A stretch of 64,000 bases of DNA from Catonia carolina (lineage: Eukaryota; Arthropoda; Insecta; Hemiptera; Achilidae): positions 90,684,469 through 90,748,468 of the forward strand of contig JAQMRL010000003.1 of the NCBI GenBank assembly GCA_035578175.1. The letters run 5' to 3'. This document shows, in pieces, positions 21,168 to 32,130 of this stretch. The notes under the pieces are model-generated. The model did not search any database. It had not been told where the DNA came from and worked only from the letters and a program-made list of their open reading frames with translations. A program made the position numbers and the translations under genes. Each line of letters opens with the position of its first letter. Position 1 is the stretch's first letter.

Positions 21168-22139
21168 ACTTTCTCTTGCCAATATGAATATATAGGAAGG
21201 AAAGTATTGTTTTTATGTCGATTTTTCAAAATCGAGTTTTCACCGGATCTACACGTTTTCAGCCCCCTGCACCCAAAAAACATGTTTTTAGCGATTGGTC
21301 TGTGTGTGTGTGTGTGTGTGTGTCTGTCTGTGTGTGTGTGTGTGTGAACAGAATATCTCAAGAACGGAACATCGTACGAACTTGAAACTTGGAACTTAAG
21401 TTACATACCCTTACCGGACCCGACACGAACATTTTCATCAAAATCGGTCAACCGGAAGTAGTAGTTTATTCGTATAATTTTGCAGTGTTTGGTGATTTTC
21501 TCAAAAAATGGTCCTACGATTTTTCTAAAAATCGCCTTATTTACTCAATTTTTTATTTTCTACAATATAGGGTAGGCGCCATGTTTGCTGAAATTCTCGA
21601 TGAGGCTGTTTTTACGTAAAAAAGTGTTTTTTTAAGATTACGGCTTTAATACGTATTATAGCGCAAAAATGTATATTATAAAAAATGTAGAGAATTTAAA
21701 TTTCTACAACTTTTATTTCAAACATTTTTTTGTGTAACGCTTAGTTTAGCGGTAATTAGCGATTTTCTGTTTTTTTCTCACGAAAACGTGTGAAAAATCG
21801 AATTTTTTTAAGATTTTGGCCTTAGTATGCACTTTACGACAAAAGTATATAAATAGTCATATTTATAAGAAATTAATAGATCTACAACTTTTATTTAGAG
21901 CATTTTTCTCTACAGAGTCTAGTTTAGCGTGAAAGAATGATTTTCCATGTTTTTAAGCCAAATTGAGGTAGATTTTCATTTTGCGTCTTTCACTCATGAT
22001 TAAGATTAAAATAAGGTTATGTTTTTTGAGGTTAGTTTTTTGTTTATTTCTAATGTTTTATTACTAATGTTAGGTTATATTGTTTAAATTATTTGCACTG
22101 GCAAGAGAAAGTTGTATGAGTGTTTCACACCAGATTTTT
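21168..22139 (+). mobile_element. RepB repeat, copy 4, complete reference copy
   Basis: This 972-bp unit starts ACTTTCTCTTGCC (21168-21180) and carries its complement GGCAAGAGAAAGT at 22100-22112, followed by 27 bp shared with other copies (ATGAGTGTTTCACACCAGATTTTT). It has a (TG)n tract at 21298-21346, a block found in all copies around GACACGAACATTTTCATC, and two diverged direct units of about 176 bp starting near 21632 and 21808. No transposase is encoded; the 76-codon and 161-codon frames are repeat sequence. The architecture resembles non-autonomous Helentrons, with a MITE as the alternative. Confidence 0.88.
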
Positions 22140-23311
22140 CTTATACCTTTCTATTTTACTAGTATCTGTAGGAGGTGTTACAAGTATTCCATTTAAACGA
22201 ATTATGGTTTTGGTCTGTAAATCTTCTGAAAGCAGTAGCAGATGAGTTAAAATTTGGTGGTGAGTAGGACTAAATGTGGGCGCTGGGCTTAAGTTGTCAG
22301 CTAGGATACGTGCTCGTTAATACCTTCAGAGGTTTTTATTTATTTATTTAACAGAATAGAGATTTATTCATTCAATTATCCCCCACATTAAACAAACAAA
22401 ATAATAAATACGTAGTTAAAATTTTCATTAGTTTAAGATTAAAATGTTTAAATTAAAACATCAAAGTCAAAATTTATAATAATCGATTAACCATAAAAGG
22501 AATTTGGCTTATCAGTATACCTACAAAAATAAAATAAAAAATTCAAGCATTTCTATTAAAATTCTTAAAAACTAACCTATAAGTGCTTCTTATTATATTT
22601 CAAAATAAACCGTTCATTACGATTTAACATGCCATTTGTGGAAGAAATTGCTTAAATTACTTACTTAACATTTTTACATCGGAATCTTTTTGTATAATAG
22701 CTAAGAAGAAGATACAAATGCCATAAATAAGAAGACTAAAATGAAGAGAGAGAGTTGTGGTGTGCTAAGTTAAGACTAAGAAAGCCAGCTTAAACTAAAA
22801 ATGTTAACGTCACTTGAAAATTTTACTTTGTTCATAAAAATACCATGTCACTTTTTTCCTTAGTGGTTATACATTGTATGCATACTTCTAAGTGTCAAAA
22901 TATAATTAACAAAAAACTGAAAAACTTAAATTTTAGATCTACCCAACAATTTTTCTTACGTTCAAAAATATTTCCTACGTTATAAGTAATTTAATTTATT
23001 TTCTTACCACTTACGTCATCAGCCAATATTGAAGCTATATGTTATTAACTTTCCTATGAATTTTCTTCTAGCTACTATTAGTCACGTGTTTACTCATTCT
23101 GTAACGATATTTGATATACTTTTGTTGAGTAGGGAGACCAGATTGCCAATTTGGTTGGGAAGTACATGAGATACCTTCAGTACAACGTTATAAATGCTAT
23201 AATAAAATGCAAGAGTTAATTTTTTCATTTCAGCTCTCATCAACAGCTTAGTTATTAGTAACTACTGTGCTATGGAACTGGAATGGTGGGTTTTCACTTA
23301 TAATGATTTCC
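22140..23311. other. Unannotated A+T-rich stretch
   Basis: Nothing recognised. Confidence 0.4.
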
Positions 23312-23392
23312 AAAACCAAGCCTGGAATTGAATCCGGAATCTTTCGCTTTGTAGGTTAGTGCGTTATCTACTACACCTTGGAAGTGGCCTGA
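23312..23392 (-). repeat. tRNA-like SINE head
   Basis: The minus strand carries GTGTAGTAGATAACG (A-box-like) and GGATTCAATTCCAGG (B-box-like, 23322-23336) about 35 bp apart. It could be a decayed tRNA pseudogene; a SINE is favoured because similar heads recur in the window. Confidence 0.5.
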
Positions 23393-25942
23393 GATATTCT
23401 TCTTTATGATTTGTGCTATGTTAGTTCATTAGAACTTATTTACTTAAGTTTAAGAGAGAGAAAACAATTAACTTATGTCAATATTAATGAAATTAGTTAT
23501 CTGTTAAAATTCCGAAGAGTAATCCAAACACGATTTAGATAAAAATATTAGGTTACATATTAAAACACGTATTGAACGTAATCGAATTAGTAATATAATT
23601 TTTATAATATTATAATTATACCATTATTATAATTTCCAGGTTAAAGATAGTGATATTAAAAATATGAGTAGTTTGTGATATTCTAAAAATAGTTATGGGA
23701 ATAAATTTGTTTATTGTAAAATATTATGTATTGTAAATATTATGGTAAAAATATTATGGTAATATAGTAAATATTATGTATTGTAAATATTATGTATGAA
23801 GTGATATGAAATGAACATGTACGTATAATGAATTTCATTAATTGACACAGTTTGAATAGATATTCTCGGAAATTGAAACTAGTAGAAACGTTCTTTTATT
23901 GTAATTTCTTGTGCAATGTTCTGGTAAAAAGGAAAAATGTTAAAAGGGTCTTGATTAACTACCAGAGGGCAGGTATAAAAACAGTTACCACGTTTGTAGC
24001 AAGTTAGTTAATCTTGGGCTGTAAATGAAATTAGTGTTGTCGGGTTGTTTCGAAATAGTTTCGTTACGGCGCTGAACCTGAAATATGTTAGTAATGTGTA
24101 AAAAGACGGTTGGTAGCAAGTGGCTGTTGACAGTTAAATAATTTTTTCGATTGTTATTTATTATTGTTACAAGAAACTACCACTTATCATAGTCAAGTTT
24201 AGTTTAAGCGGTTTTAAATTAATTTAAATTAAGGAATCTAATAGTAATTTGTTCGTAGTCTAACCCTAATTATTAATTGTAATTAACAATTGTGTTAATA
24301 AATAATTATTACAAGTTTAAAGGAAGAAAACTTATGCATGTTATTTATTATACCCAGATTCCAAACGGACCAAGGCTTAGGTGTTCGATATTGTATTTGA
24401 AGTTCTATGTAGAGAAAGAAAAAATTCAAAGCTACATTTTATAGAAATTATTTGAACAAAAATCAAGAAGAAATATTACTACAACTATATTTATTAACGT
24501 TTTCATAATTCAAGTATTTACAAGTTAATTATTTAAATTTTATACAGTTCTTAAACAACAAATTTATTAACTTTGAAGTTGTAATATAATTATGCTACAT
24601 CAAATTACAACTTTAATAAAATTTTATCTGTAATGGAACATGAAATTGTTAATAGACTACATGATACTAATAAACAATGCATTAAAATGGTCTTAAATAA
24701 CTCATAATTAGACAAGTGTCAGTTTGACGTAACACTTAAAAGAGGTAAGAGGGAAGACGGGCGTTGGAGCATATCTGTCTGAATATTTAAGGTATTCAGT
24801 TAACAATATTCATATTTCATCAGCAGGAGCAAGCAAAGCAATACTATATGTTGAATCTAATATACTAAAGTGAATACCACTCCAGTTGTCAGAGATAAGC
24901 GTTTTACCACTTCTAACAATTTCATGATAAGACGGTCATTAGTGATTTTCAACTCAAACCATTTCATCCGAAACCGACTCATACTTTGTGCAAACCCATG
25001 ACTTAACTAACAACCATTATCTGTGTCTCTACTGTTCGTCTCTCTTTCTATTAATTCACTTAGGTCCCTTCATGTTCCACCTACTGTTCTTGAAATAATT
25101 TAATATGAATTCAATTCTTGAAATACTCCGTTCATTTTAATACGCATTTCCTTTAAAATTAACTGAAACAGATTCTCCTTTAAGCAGAAACAAAATTAGG
25201 AGTAGGTTTTGTGATAATCTGTTTCCAGAAATAGACTGAATTAATAATTTTAATGTATAATTAACTGTATATTATATCAGCTTGGAAATTCAATCGTAAT
25301 AAAATTTCAAACACATATTTTCCCACAAATTTAATTCAAAAGCTTAAATAAAAAGTTAAGTAGCAGGTTGACTTGTTCATTTATTACAGAACAATATACC
25401 AAAGTATTTACTGTATCATGATTGTCAAACAATATCTACAAACACAGAGAGCGTTTAATTAATGAAATTCATTTAAAAGATACACATTTTCTTCGGATTC
25501 AAGATCATATAAAATTTATGATTACAAGAAGAAGAAATTACAGCGATTTTCCTCCAGATTTAATTAATAATGGGTACAGCTTACTTATTTGAATGAATAA
25601 AGAAATCCAATATATCTCTGAGAGTACAGCTGTAATTAGATACATTTTTTCTTATATTAAAAAAAATAAATTCAATAAATATAACTTTTTGTGGGTATAT
25701 TAATTTGTACTGTTAAGGATACCCGAAAAAGATTATTATTTCATATTTTCAGTTCTTTACTTATTTCAAAACTCATTATTTTCTGTACGAGCTGATTTCT
25801 ATAAATGTATTTGTTTTAAGTTTTATTGGAAAACATCACGGGATATTTCCTTTAAAAACAGTAGTTTACGAAAAGCTCCCAAATTTTTGAACGAAAAGGG
25901 ATAAAATGTTTATTTTTTGTTAGTTTGTACGATATTTACGTT
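23393..25942. other. Unannotated A+T-rich stretch
   Basis: Apart from a short imperfect tandem repeat at 23718-23795 nothing is recognised on either strand. Confidence 0.4.
23718..23795. repeat. Imperfect short tandem repeat
   Basis: Units of the type TAAATATTATGTATTG and AAATATTATGG alternate four to five times. Confidence 0.7.
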
Positions 25943-25952
25943 ATGTAATGAT
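25943..25952. repeat. Target-site duplication, left copy
   Basis: ATGTAATGAT here recurs at 27004-27013 directly after the poly(A) tail of the truncated jockey copy. Confidence 0.88.
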
Positions 25953-26603
25953 CCAGTCCACGCTTCTGAAAAACTACCGCAACATCTAAATGACATTCAA
26001 GACTGGTGCCAAAAATGGAGGATCAAAGTAAATGAACAGAAGTCTGCACACGTAACCTTTACGATGAAACGACAATCATGTTCACCAGTAACGTTTCGCA
26101 ACAACGTAATTCCACATTCAGATGATGTGAGATACTTGGGCATCTATCTAGACAGGCGATTGACGTGGAGAAAACATATATGGACCAAACGGAAACAACT
26201 TGGACTCAAATTACGACAACTATATTGGCTTGTTGGGAGGCGATCACAGTTGTCTTTGGAAAATAAATTGACACTGTACAAGGTGATGATAAAACCAGTT
26301 TGGAGTTATGGAATTGAACTCTGGGGCACAGCAAGTACATCTAATGTAGAAATATTACAAAGATTCCAATCGAAGTTTCTTCGACTTATATGCTGTGCAC
26401 CTTGGTATGTGCCTAATGAAGTACTCCATCATGACCTGGGCATACCTACGGTGGGAGAAGAAATTAGCAGTCGGAGTGAAAAGTATATAACCAAGTTGGA
26501 CACTCATTCCAATCATTTGGCTATAAATCTTCTCGATGACAATATTGAACACCAAAGACTCAAGAAGGCGAGAATATTAGATCTTCCATTCCGTTTCACC
26601 TGA
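25953..26603 (+). pseudogene. Jockey ORF2 C-terminal part, uninterrupted
   Basis: The frame entered at 25953 gives PVHASEKLPQHLNDIQDWCQ, then RYLGIYLDRRLTWRKHIW, PVWSYGIELWGTA, a stretch with WYVPNEVLHHDLGIP, and ends LDLPFRFT before TGA at 26601-26603. These 216 codons correspond to about residues 675-893 of the ORF2 at 7122-9803 and are clearly related to it but from another subfamily. The endonuclease and all catalytic RT motifs lie upstream of the truncation and are absent. Frame positions before 25953 are host DNA, so no start codon belongs to it. Confidence 0.88.
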
Positions 26604-27003
26604 TCAAAAATGTTTAACCATCCTTTTAAGATCAGAAACACAAAATTATACTGCGGTTGTCAACTCTTATTTATTAATAAACTAAATCTTGCTAACTCTC
26701 ATTTATCTAAAATGAATCATCTAATAAATTTTCTATCATCAGTTACACAGATCATCAGTATCACGTTTTCATTCGCTCCTTTTCACACCTTCATTCACTT
26801 CATCCGTATAAAAAGAAAAAAAAAATTGTACGTCACCAAGACCAAGAAGAAACCCTTCATCAACTATAACCAAACGATGACATGGAAGCAACGCTGCTGA
26901 GTGCTGTCTTCTTCAAGTTTTATTCATCATCAACACATATACTGAAAGTTTTTGTTAAACTGTTTGTAAATAATTCTTACTGTTAAAAAAAAAAAAAAAA
27001 AAA
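25953..27003 (+). mobile_element. 5'-truncated jockey-type retrotransposon with poly(A) and target duplication
   Basis: The insertion begins abruptly at 25953 in RT sequence and ends with about 19 A (26985-27003). ATGTAATGAT flanks both sides, so the 1051-bp insertion is exactly delimited. It consists of the end of ORF2, a 382-bp 3' region (26604-26984) and the tail. Reverse transcription stopped just upstream of the RT thumb, the usual 5' truncation. Little decay is visible, so the insertion is probably young. Confidence 0.9.
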
Positions 27004-27013
27004 ATGTAATGAT
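27004..27013. repeat. Target-site duplication, right copy
   Basis: ATGTAATGAT matches 25943-25952; the first A is ambiguous with the poly(A) tail. Confidence 0.85.
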
Positions 27014-27015
27014 AG

Positions 27016-28054
27016 GATTTGCCCAAAATAGGCCAATGGAGTAGTAAATTATTTCCACTCGATCTGCTGATTCCAGGGCTACAAAATATAGTTCTGTTTC
27101 TTATCACATGGTCGACAATCATACAACTGAATCAGTTAAAAACAGAAGAATTAGAGGCGTAAAAGACACTATACCATATGTAATATCAATAGAAGTTCCT
27201 GTAATACGTCTTTGCACTCCCACACTGGTAAACTTGTTGCAGCAGTTTGTATAGTGAGCTGCAAAACATACTACTACACCCATACTCTAGATAATAATCA
27301 AATGAGTAATAGACAAAATATAAATCACTATCTATTTCTAATTTAATTGATATATTATTTTAATCTCAAAATAATACTTTATATCAGAATATTCCAATTG
27401 CTTTTAGTTGATAATTAGATTGTATTATATACAGCAGTGCATGCTTTTATAATTGTCAACAGAAAACGTAAGGCTCTTTATATTATAATACAAAGAAATT
27501 CACCAGTTTAGTTTGGGTTTCCGTTCAGTGCATAAGAGATTAAAGCATACCGGTCAACGGTGAACGTGGTAATTTACGCATGTACCGATCCGTACATGGT
27601 ATACATAAACTAAAATAGTATTAGGTTTATACAATTAACCAGAGTAACTGTACAAAAAATAAATTCATACAAAAGTATTAAGCACTGGTAACAGCTTAGA
27701 GGCATACTTTTCTAACAACCAGTTTTTATGTTGACTACTCGGAATAAGAAGAAGGAGGCACGTAGAGGGAACGTGTACAGTGCAAGCTTCTATTAAAGTT
27801 AAAAAACGTAGTATATAGTAACAGTTATCTTTTCTGAGTAATGAATTTCATTATACAGTCAGAACCTGTGGCGAATGAAGTAAAGGTGTCATTTGCAGGC
27901 TGGAGAGTAAATGATTTTCGGAGGAACTGACATGCTGATAAGCATATTTTTCAGTGATGAAGGCAAATGTAAAGCACATCACTTCTCGTTTTACTTAGTA
28001 AAAGCACTAGAGGTTCAAACCTGCCTTTCAGCTGATGACCTGAACAACAACAAT
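27016..28054 (+). repeat. RepC repeat, copy 1, split by a 646-bp insertion
   Basis: 27016-27172 matches the first part of RepC (block CTGATTCCAGGGCTAC, then TTCTGTTTCTTATCA). 27819-28054 matches the rest (blocks GAATGAAGTAAAGGTGTC, ATGCTGATAAGCATA, and the ending GCTGATGACCTGAACAACAA). The copies at 32131-32524 and 41653-42046 have these parts joined, so 27173-27818 is inserted material. TA occurs at both junctions. The insertion has no recognised coding sequence or inverted repeats. Confidence 0.78.
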
Positions 28055-28069
28055 GATATGATGTAATAA

Positions 28070-28246
28070 CTGAAGAGAAAGTAATGGGCAAAAGACGTAG
28101 GGAGATAAGTCGCATATCCTGGCAGAAGAACTTGAAAAAATAGTTGAAGTCTAGCTCCAATAATTTGGTTACAAATGCAGCATCCATCGTCATGGTTGTT
28201 AAGACGATTGCCAACCTTCTTGGAGGAGATGCCACCTCAATTTTTT
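28070..28246 (+). pseudogene. Non-LTR RT tail, 'ANL..GT' family
   Basis: The plus strand gives GKRRREISRISWQKNLKK, then NNLVTNAASIV and TIANLLGGDAT. This is the C-terminal tail (basic RRRISWLKNL block, then A-A-x-x-x-x-x-x-x-x-I-A-N-L-x-x-G-x-G-T) of a non-LTR family seen in four more places in this window, always on the plus strand. A stop interrupts it. Only about 55 codons remain. Confidence 0.65.
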
Positions 28247-29204
28247 TAAAACGACCAACTGTTTTTAATGTGAGGCGTGTATTATTAAAAAAAATTATAT
28301 GGAGTTTTTTTATAGCCTAATTTTACTGTCATGAATCTTTAAGTTTTATTTCATTTTCCATAAATATTAGTTTTTGACACGTAAGGAACATTTTATGAAT
28401 ATTCACAGAACAGATTCTGATGAAAATTGTACACCATATTCCGTTTTATGTTGTAACACAAATGACTAATTTCATAATAAAACAACCAGTCTAAATATTA
28501 ACTTTTACTTATTTTAAGTTCTTTGAAAGTTCTTATACGAAATATTTCGTGCCTATAAATTAAAAAAAATCTATTGGTTAAAAACACAACATATGTAAAA
28601 TATATAAAAATATTAACAAAAAAAGTTTGTGGTTAAAACTTCTTCCCAATTTTTGGAAAACATTCTATACTTTGACACTGCGGAGTTAGGCATTCTAGGT
28701 AGTACCTTTACTAAAGAAATCCCAAAAAGAAAATTTTAGATTTAGGGCAATAATATTGACTGGCTAATTCACTGGTTCATCATAATACTCCAACTTTCCG
28801 AACACTAAAAGTGCTGGGCTTCAATGTCCTTTTTCCCGTGACCGATTAAAAAAATTAAACGTTTAAATTGCAACCACTTGCATTTACGAGATAATAATAT
28901 ATGAGCCACTCCCTACAGTAAAATGTATTTCTCTACCTTCCCGAAGAGCTAGTTCTGAACATTGGCATGGTTTCATCTACGGCATACCTAAAATAAGTGA
29001 CCACTTGAATTCCTCCCATTTTTTTGTCATTAATTTGTATTACGGTACTGTACATTGAGCTGCACAACTTCCGTATTTGATAATTAAATGGCGTTGGGGA
29101 ATTTCACTTTAAGGAGAAGAGATACCTAGTGGTACATTCTCCGTTTATAACTACGGGTATTGTCAGTTATTCAGACCAAGAGGTCTCTATTCTATTTTCG
29201 CTTT
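28247..29204. other. Unannotated A+T-rich stretch
   Basis: Nothing recognised on either strand. Confidence 0.4.
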
Positions 29205-29800
29205 AAATGTCGCACAGTTAGGAAGTTCCTTGTAGCTAGATCACAGGCAACTTGGTTTAGATGGTCATCTAGTCTTTCGTGAAATTTACTATACAAGGAC
29301 GTGGTTAGCTCCTTTACTATCGGAATTTTGAAATTGTTATGGAGGGTTTTATTGCTTACATAAAAAGAAACGCCAGAAGCAAGTCTTAAGAATTTTGATT
29401 TAAAGGCCTGGATCGACTATAAATTACTCTCTGTCGCTATTCTAAAGAGCTGGACACCATAAGTTCAGATTGGTTTTAATAAGGATTTGTATATTAAAAT
29501 CTTGGAGTAGAGGTTCAATCTTGTTCGAGGGTTAATTAAATATAAGAGTAGCTTCTGGCGGCGGTTGAGTCCTAAACATTTTGTACGCAGATAATGTTTT
29601 CAAGTTAATTGCCTTTGAAGCCATAAGCCAAGATACCGCACCACCCTGGCCCATAAGATATGAATCTTATTCAGCTTCACACGGGACAAGTTTGACGTCG
29701 TAAGCTGAAGGTAACCTGTGTTGATTTAATTTGGTTCGCCTTTTAACTGCCACTTCTGTAATGGGTAAAAATTGTGTAACTCAAGTAAATTATTAACATT
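29205..29800 (-). pseudogene. Jockey-type RT C-terminal fragment, decayed
   Basis: From about 29795 downwards the minus strand reads LLELHNFYPLQKWQLK, then in another frame VVRYLGLWLQRQLT, LILYKSL-like KILIYKSLLKPI, TYGVQLF, FKSKFLRLASGVSFYVSN and KFHERLDDHLNQVACDL. This is the same order as the end of the intact ORF2. Three in-frame stops are visible; two of them stand where the family has tryptophan (T-W-K and P-I-W-T-Y-G), that is TGG changed to TGA. There is a frameshift near the beginning. Endonuclease and catalytic RT motifs are absent. Confidence 0.8.
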
Positions 29801-30084
29801 TAGTTACACATGATATTTTAAATCTTTTCGTTCCAGTGAGTCATTGAGGCCTCTGGATATCATCTTTGCCCGGTCACATTATAAACGATAGTGTGTTGGC
29901 ATGGTTCTTATGTGTGTGTGAAGTTTTGATAAATTTTTTAATTTTAAATGGGGATTTGCCGCCTACGTATGTTATAGTTTCCTCTTTCTTATTTTCATAG
30001 TTTTCTGTGTACATTTAGTAAAATGTTACGAAGTACAATATGTTCATATCATTTTGGTGAAATTTACCTAATCAGGGAACCCCC

Positions 30085-30235
30085 ACTTATTAGCGTGATG
30101 GGTTCGAATCCCATTCAGGCACGGCATATTTTCATACGTTACAAAAATTCATTTTTCACCGTCTGCATTAGCAGTAACTGCAGAACAGTCGGACGTTTTT
30201 AAAAAAATAGTGTAACGGTGCGAGAAAATATTTAA
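30085..30235 (+). repeat. tRNA-derived SINE, tail type 1
   Basis: A B box GGTTCGAATCC (30101-30111) is followed by ATTCAGGCACGGCATA and then the shared tail with CACCGTCTGCATTAG and GCAGAACAGTCGGACG. The same arrangement occurs at 53.8 kb and, diverged, at 52.3 kb. The A box is poorly kept. Confidence 0.72.
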
Positions 30236-30483
30236 AAAAATCAGAACTAAGTTATAAGTACAATATTTTCAATTGCTTAATAATTCACTCGAATATAATA
30301 TAAATAAAAAAATTTATTAGAAATAAATAGTTTCTCTATGGTGAAGTAATTCCCACTGAGCGTGTAATCGTGTTACAATCCTTACGCGTGTAATAGAGTG
30401 TTAATATTTTCGTACCTTCCTTCAAAGAGCTCAAATTCTGAAATCGGCTTAAGTAATCTTAAACTGTTGAAAACCTGTCTTAA

Positions 30484-30612
30484 ACCGGCTTTTATGCTAG
30501 AGTCCCGGGTTCGATTCTCGTTCAGGTCTGGTGTATTTCTAACTGTATATCACCTCATATGATTACATACGCACGAACCAAGACTTATGTAGGGATTATC
30601 ACTCAATAACAA
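30484..30612 (+). repeat. tRNA-derived SINE, tail type 2
   Basis: The head has the B box GGTTCGATTCTC (from 30508) and TTCAGGTCTGG. The tail (30550-30612) differs from type 1 and matches the minus-strand piece at 17216-17293 (GATTACATACGCAC, AAGACTTATGTAGG, ATCACTCAATAA). Confidence 0.7.
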
Positions 30613-32130
30613 AGTGAACATTAAAACCGGGAAAACCAATACTTTATTTTAGGTCACCTCACTGAAGTTAGCAATAAGCCACGGTTGGCATGAGTGTAAT
30701 TACAAATTTGCTAGTAATGATATTTTTCATTCCGGTATTACGTCATTACTATCTTATATGAATATTGTAAAAAACAAATAATTTGTAGCTACGTATATTT
30801 TTTTGTTACTTGACAAACATTATACTTTGCAAAATACTTAAACATATACTGTAACAAATAATTGGAGTATAAATTTTACCTGGTTATTTTATCCTTGAAG
30901 TTAAATAACACAGACCAATTAACAGATAACACAACACGTGACGAGTCACTTAACAAAAGTTTAAAGTATATCAAATAAAAATACGAAAGAAATTTTTACA
31001 AAAGAAATTATGTGAGTAAATTCTTTTTTACAATTCAAAAAAATATGTTATTTAAAATAAAGAAGATTTAATTATTGATAATTATTTAAAATTAAAATAA
31101 CTACAGTAAGAGAGTTTGATGAAATTAAATGTTGAAAAGATAATACTCAAATTATAATAAAATATAAATCAATTAATTATTTAATTTTATGTGAAAAAAC
31201 TTTAACTAAAAATAATATCGTTTTTATTATACTGATAACATTTATTAAATTTTAAATAAACTAAAATAGTTTAATACTCGTTTCGGATGAAAAACCTTCT
31301 ACACAATTTAACGTGCACAGAGTAACAAACGAACGCCTGACCGATAGCGGTGAACTTAAACTGGACAAATTCAATATAATAACCTATTCACCTGTTACGA
31401 CCGAGTACTACCAACCTAACTTCTACAAATTTATCATTTCATTTATTACTATCGTAAAATGTTTTTTTTTTACCTTCAGTTTCCAAAGTTTTTTCTTTTT
31501 TTCACTAACCCTGTATAAAATACTAAACCCGTATCATACCTATATAAAATAAGCCAATTTAAAAATGTATTAATATTAATTTACAGAGTACACCAATCAT
31601 GAATAAATTAGTAAATAATCTACCCTGCATTATTTATTTATTTATTTTTACTTTTTACAAAGATTTTACTTTTATATTTTATTTATTTAGCCGTTTATAA
31701 ATTTTTATTTATAAATAAACACTGATGTTTTGGATAAGTATGTTAATAAAGATATTAATTCATTATTAATTAATAATTTTGTTTCAAATAAATAATTTTA
31801 AAAACTGATTTCATTCAAATCGGATTTAACTGTATTGTCAACGCTCTTTGACTTCACAGTATCAAGTGAGGTAATTCTAATAAACTAGACGTATAATAAA
31901 ATAATTTATAAATTAAAGAAGATGTAATAATTTCAAGAAAATAACAACAGCTGCAGTGAAATTTGAAAATTCTTAAAAATAAAAGCTAAAAATAAAGTAA
32001 AGTTGCTTCCAATAAACTGAGGAAGATAGTTCACAACAGAGACTTTACATTGAAGTTAAGACTTCGAATCAAAAGTCGAATTCAGATGTTATGAGTTCTC
32101 CGTGTTATTTTACGGAATGAAGGTCTGGAC
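30613..32130. other. Unannotated A+T-rich stretch
   Basis: Mostly very A+T-rich. A 79-codon frame at 31313-31552 stands out for its G+C-richer first half but is not recognised. Confidence 0.35.

Noticed and set aside
20876..21361. A 161-codon minus-strand frame with a histidine/threonine repeat
   Set aside because: It runs from an RT relic into RepB and its TG microsatellite; the start is made of microsatellite and no domain is present.
26355..26555. Minus-strand frame inside the truncated jockey copy
   Set aside because: Shadow of the RT frame on the plus strand.
30101..30111. B-box sequence suggesting a tRNA gene
   Set aside because: The acceptor stem and A box do not fit a cloverleaf and the same sequence with a shared tail recurs elsewhere, so it is a SINE.
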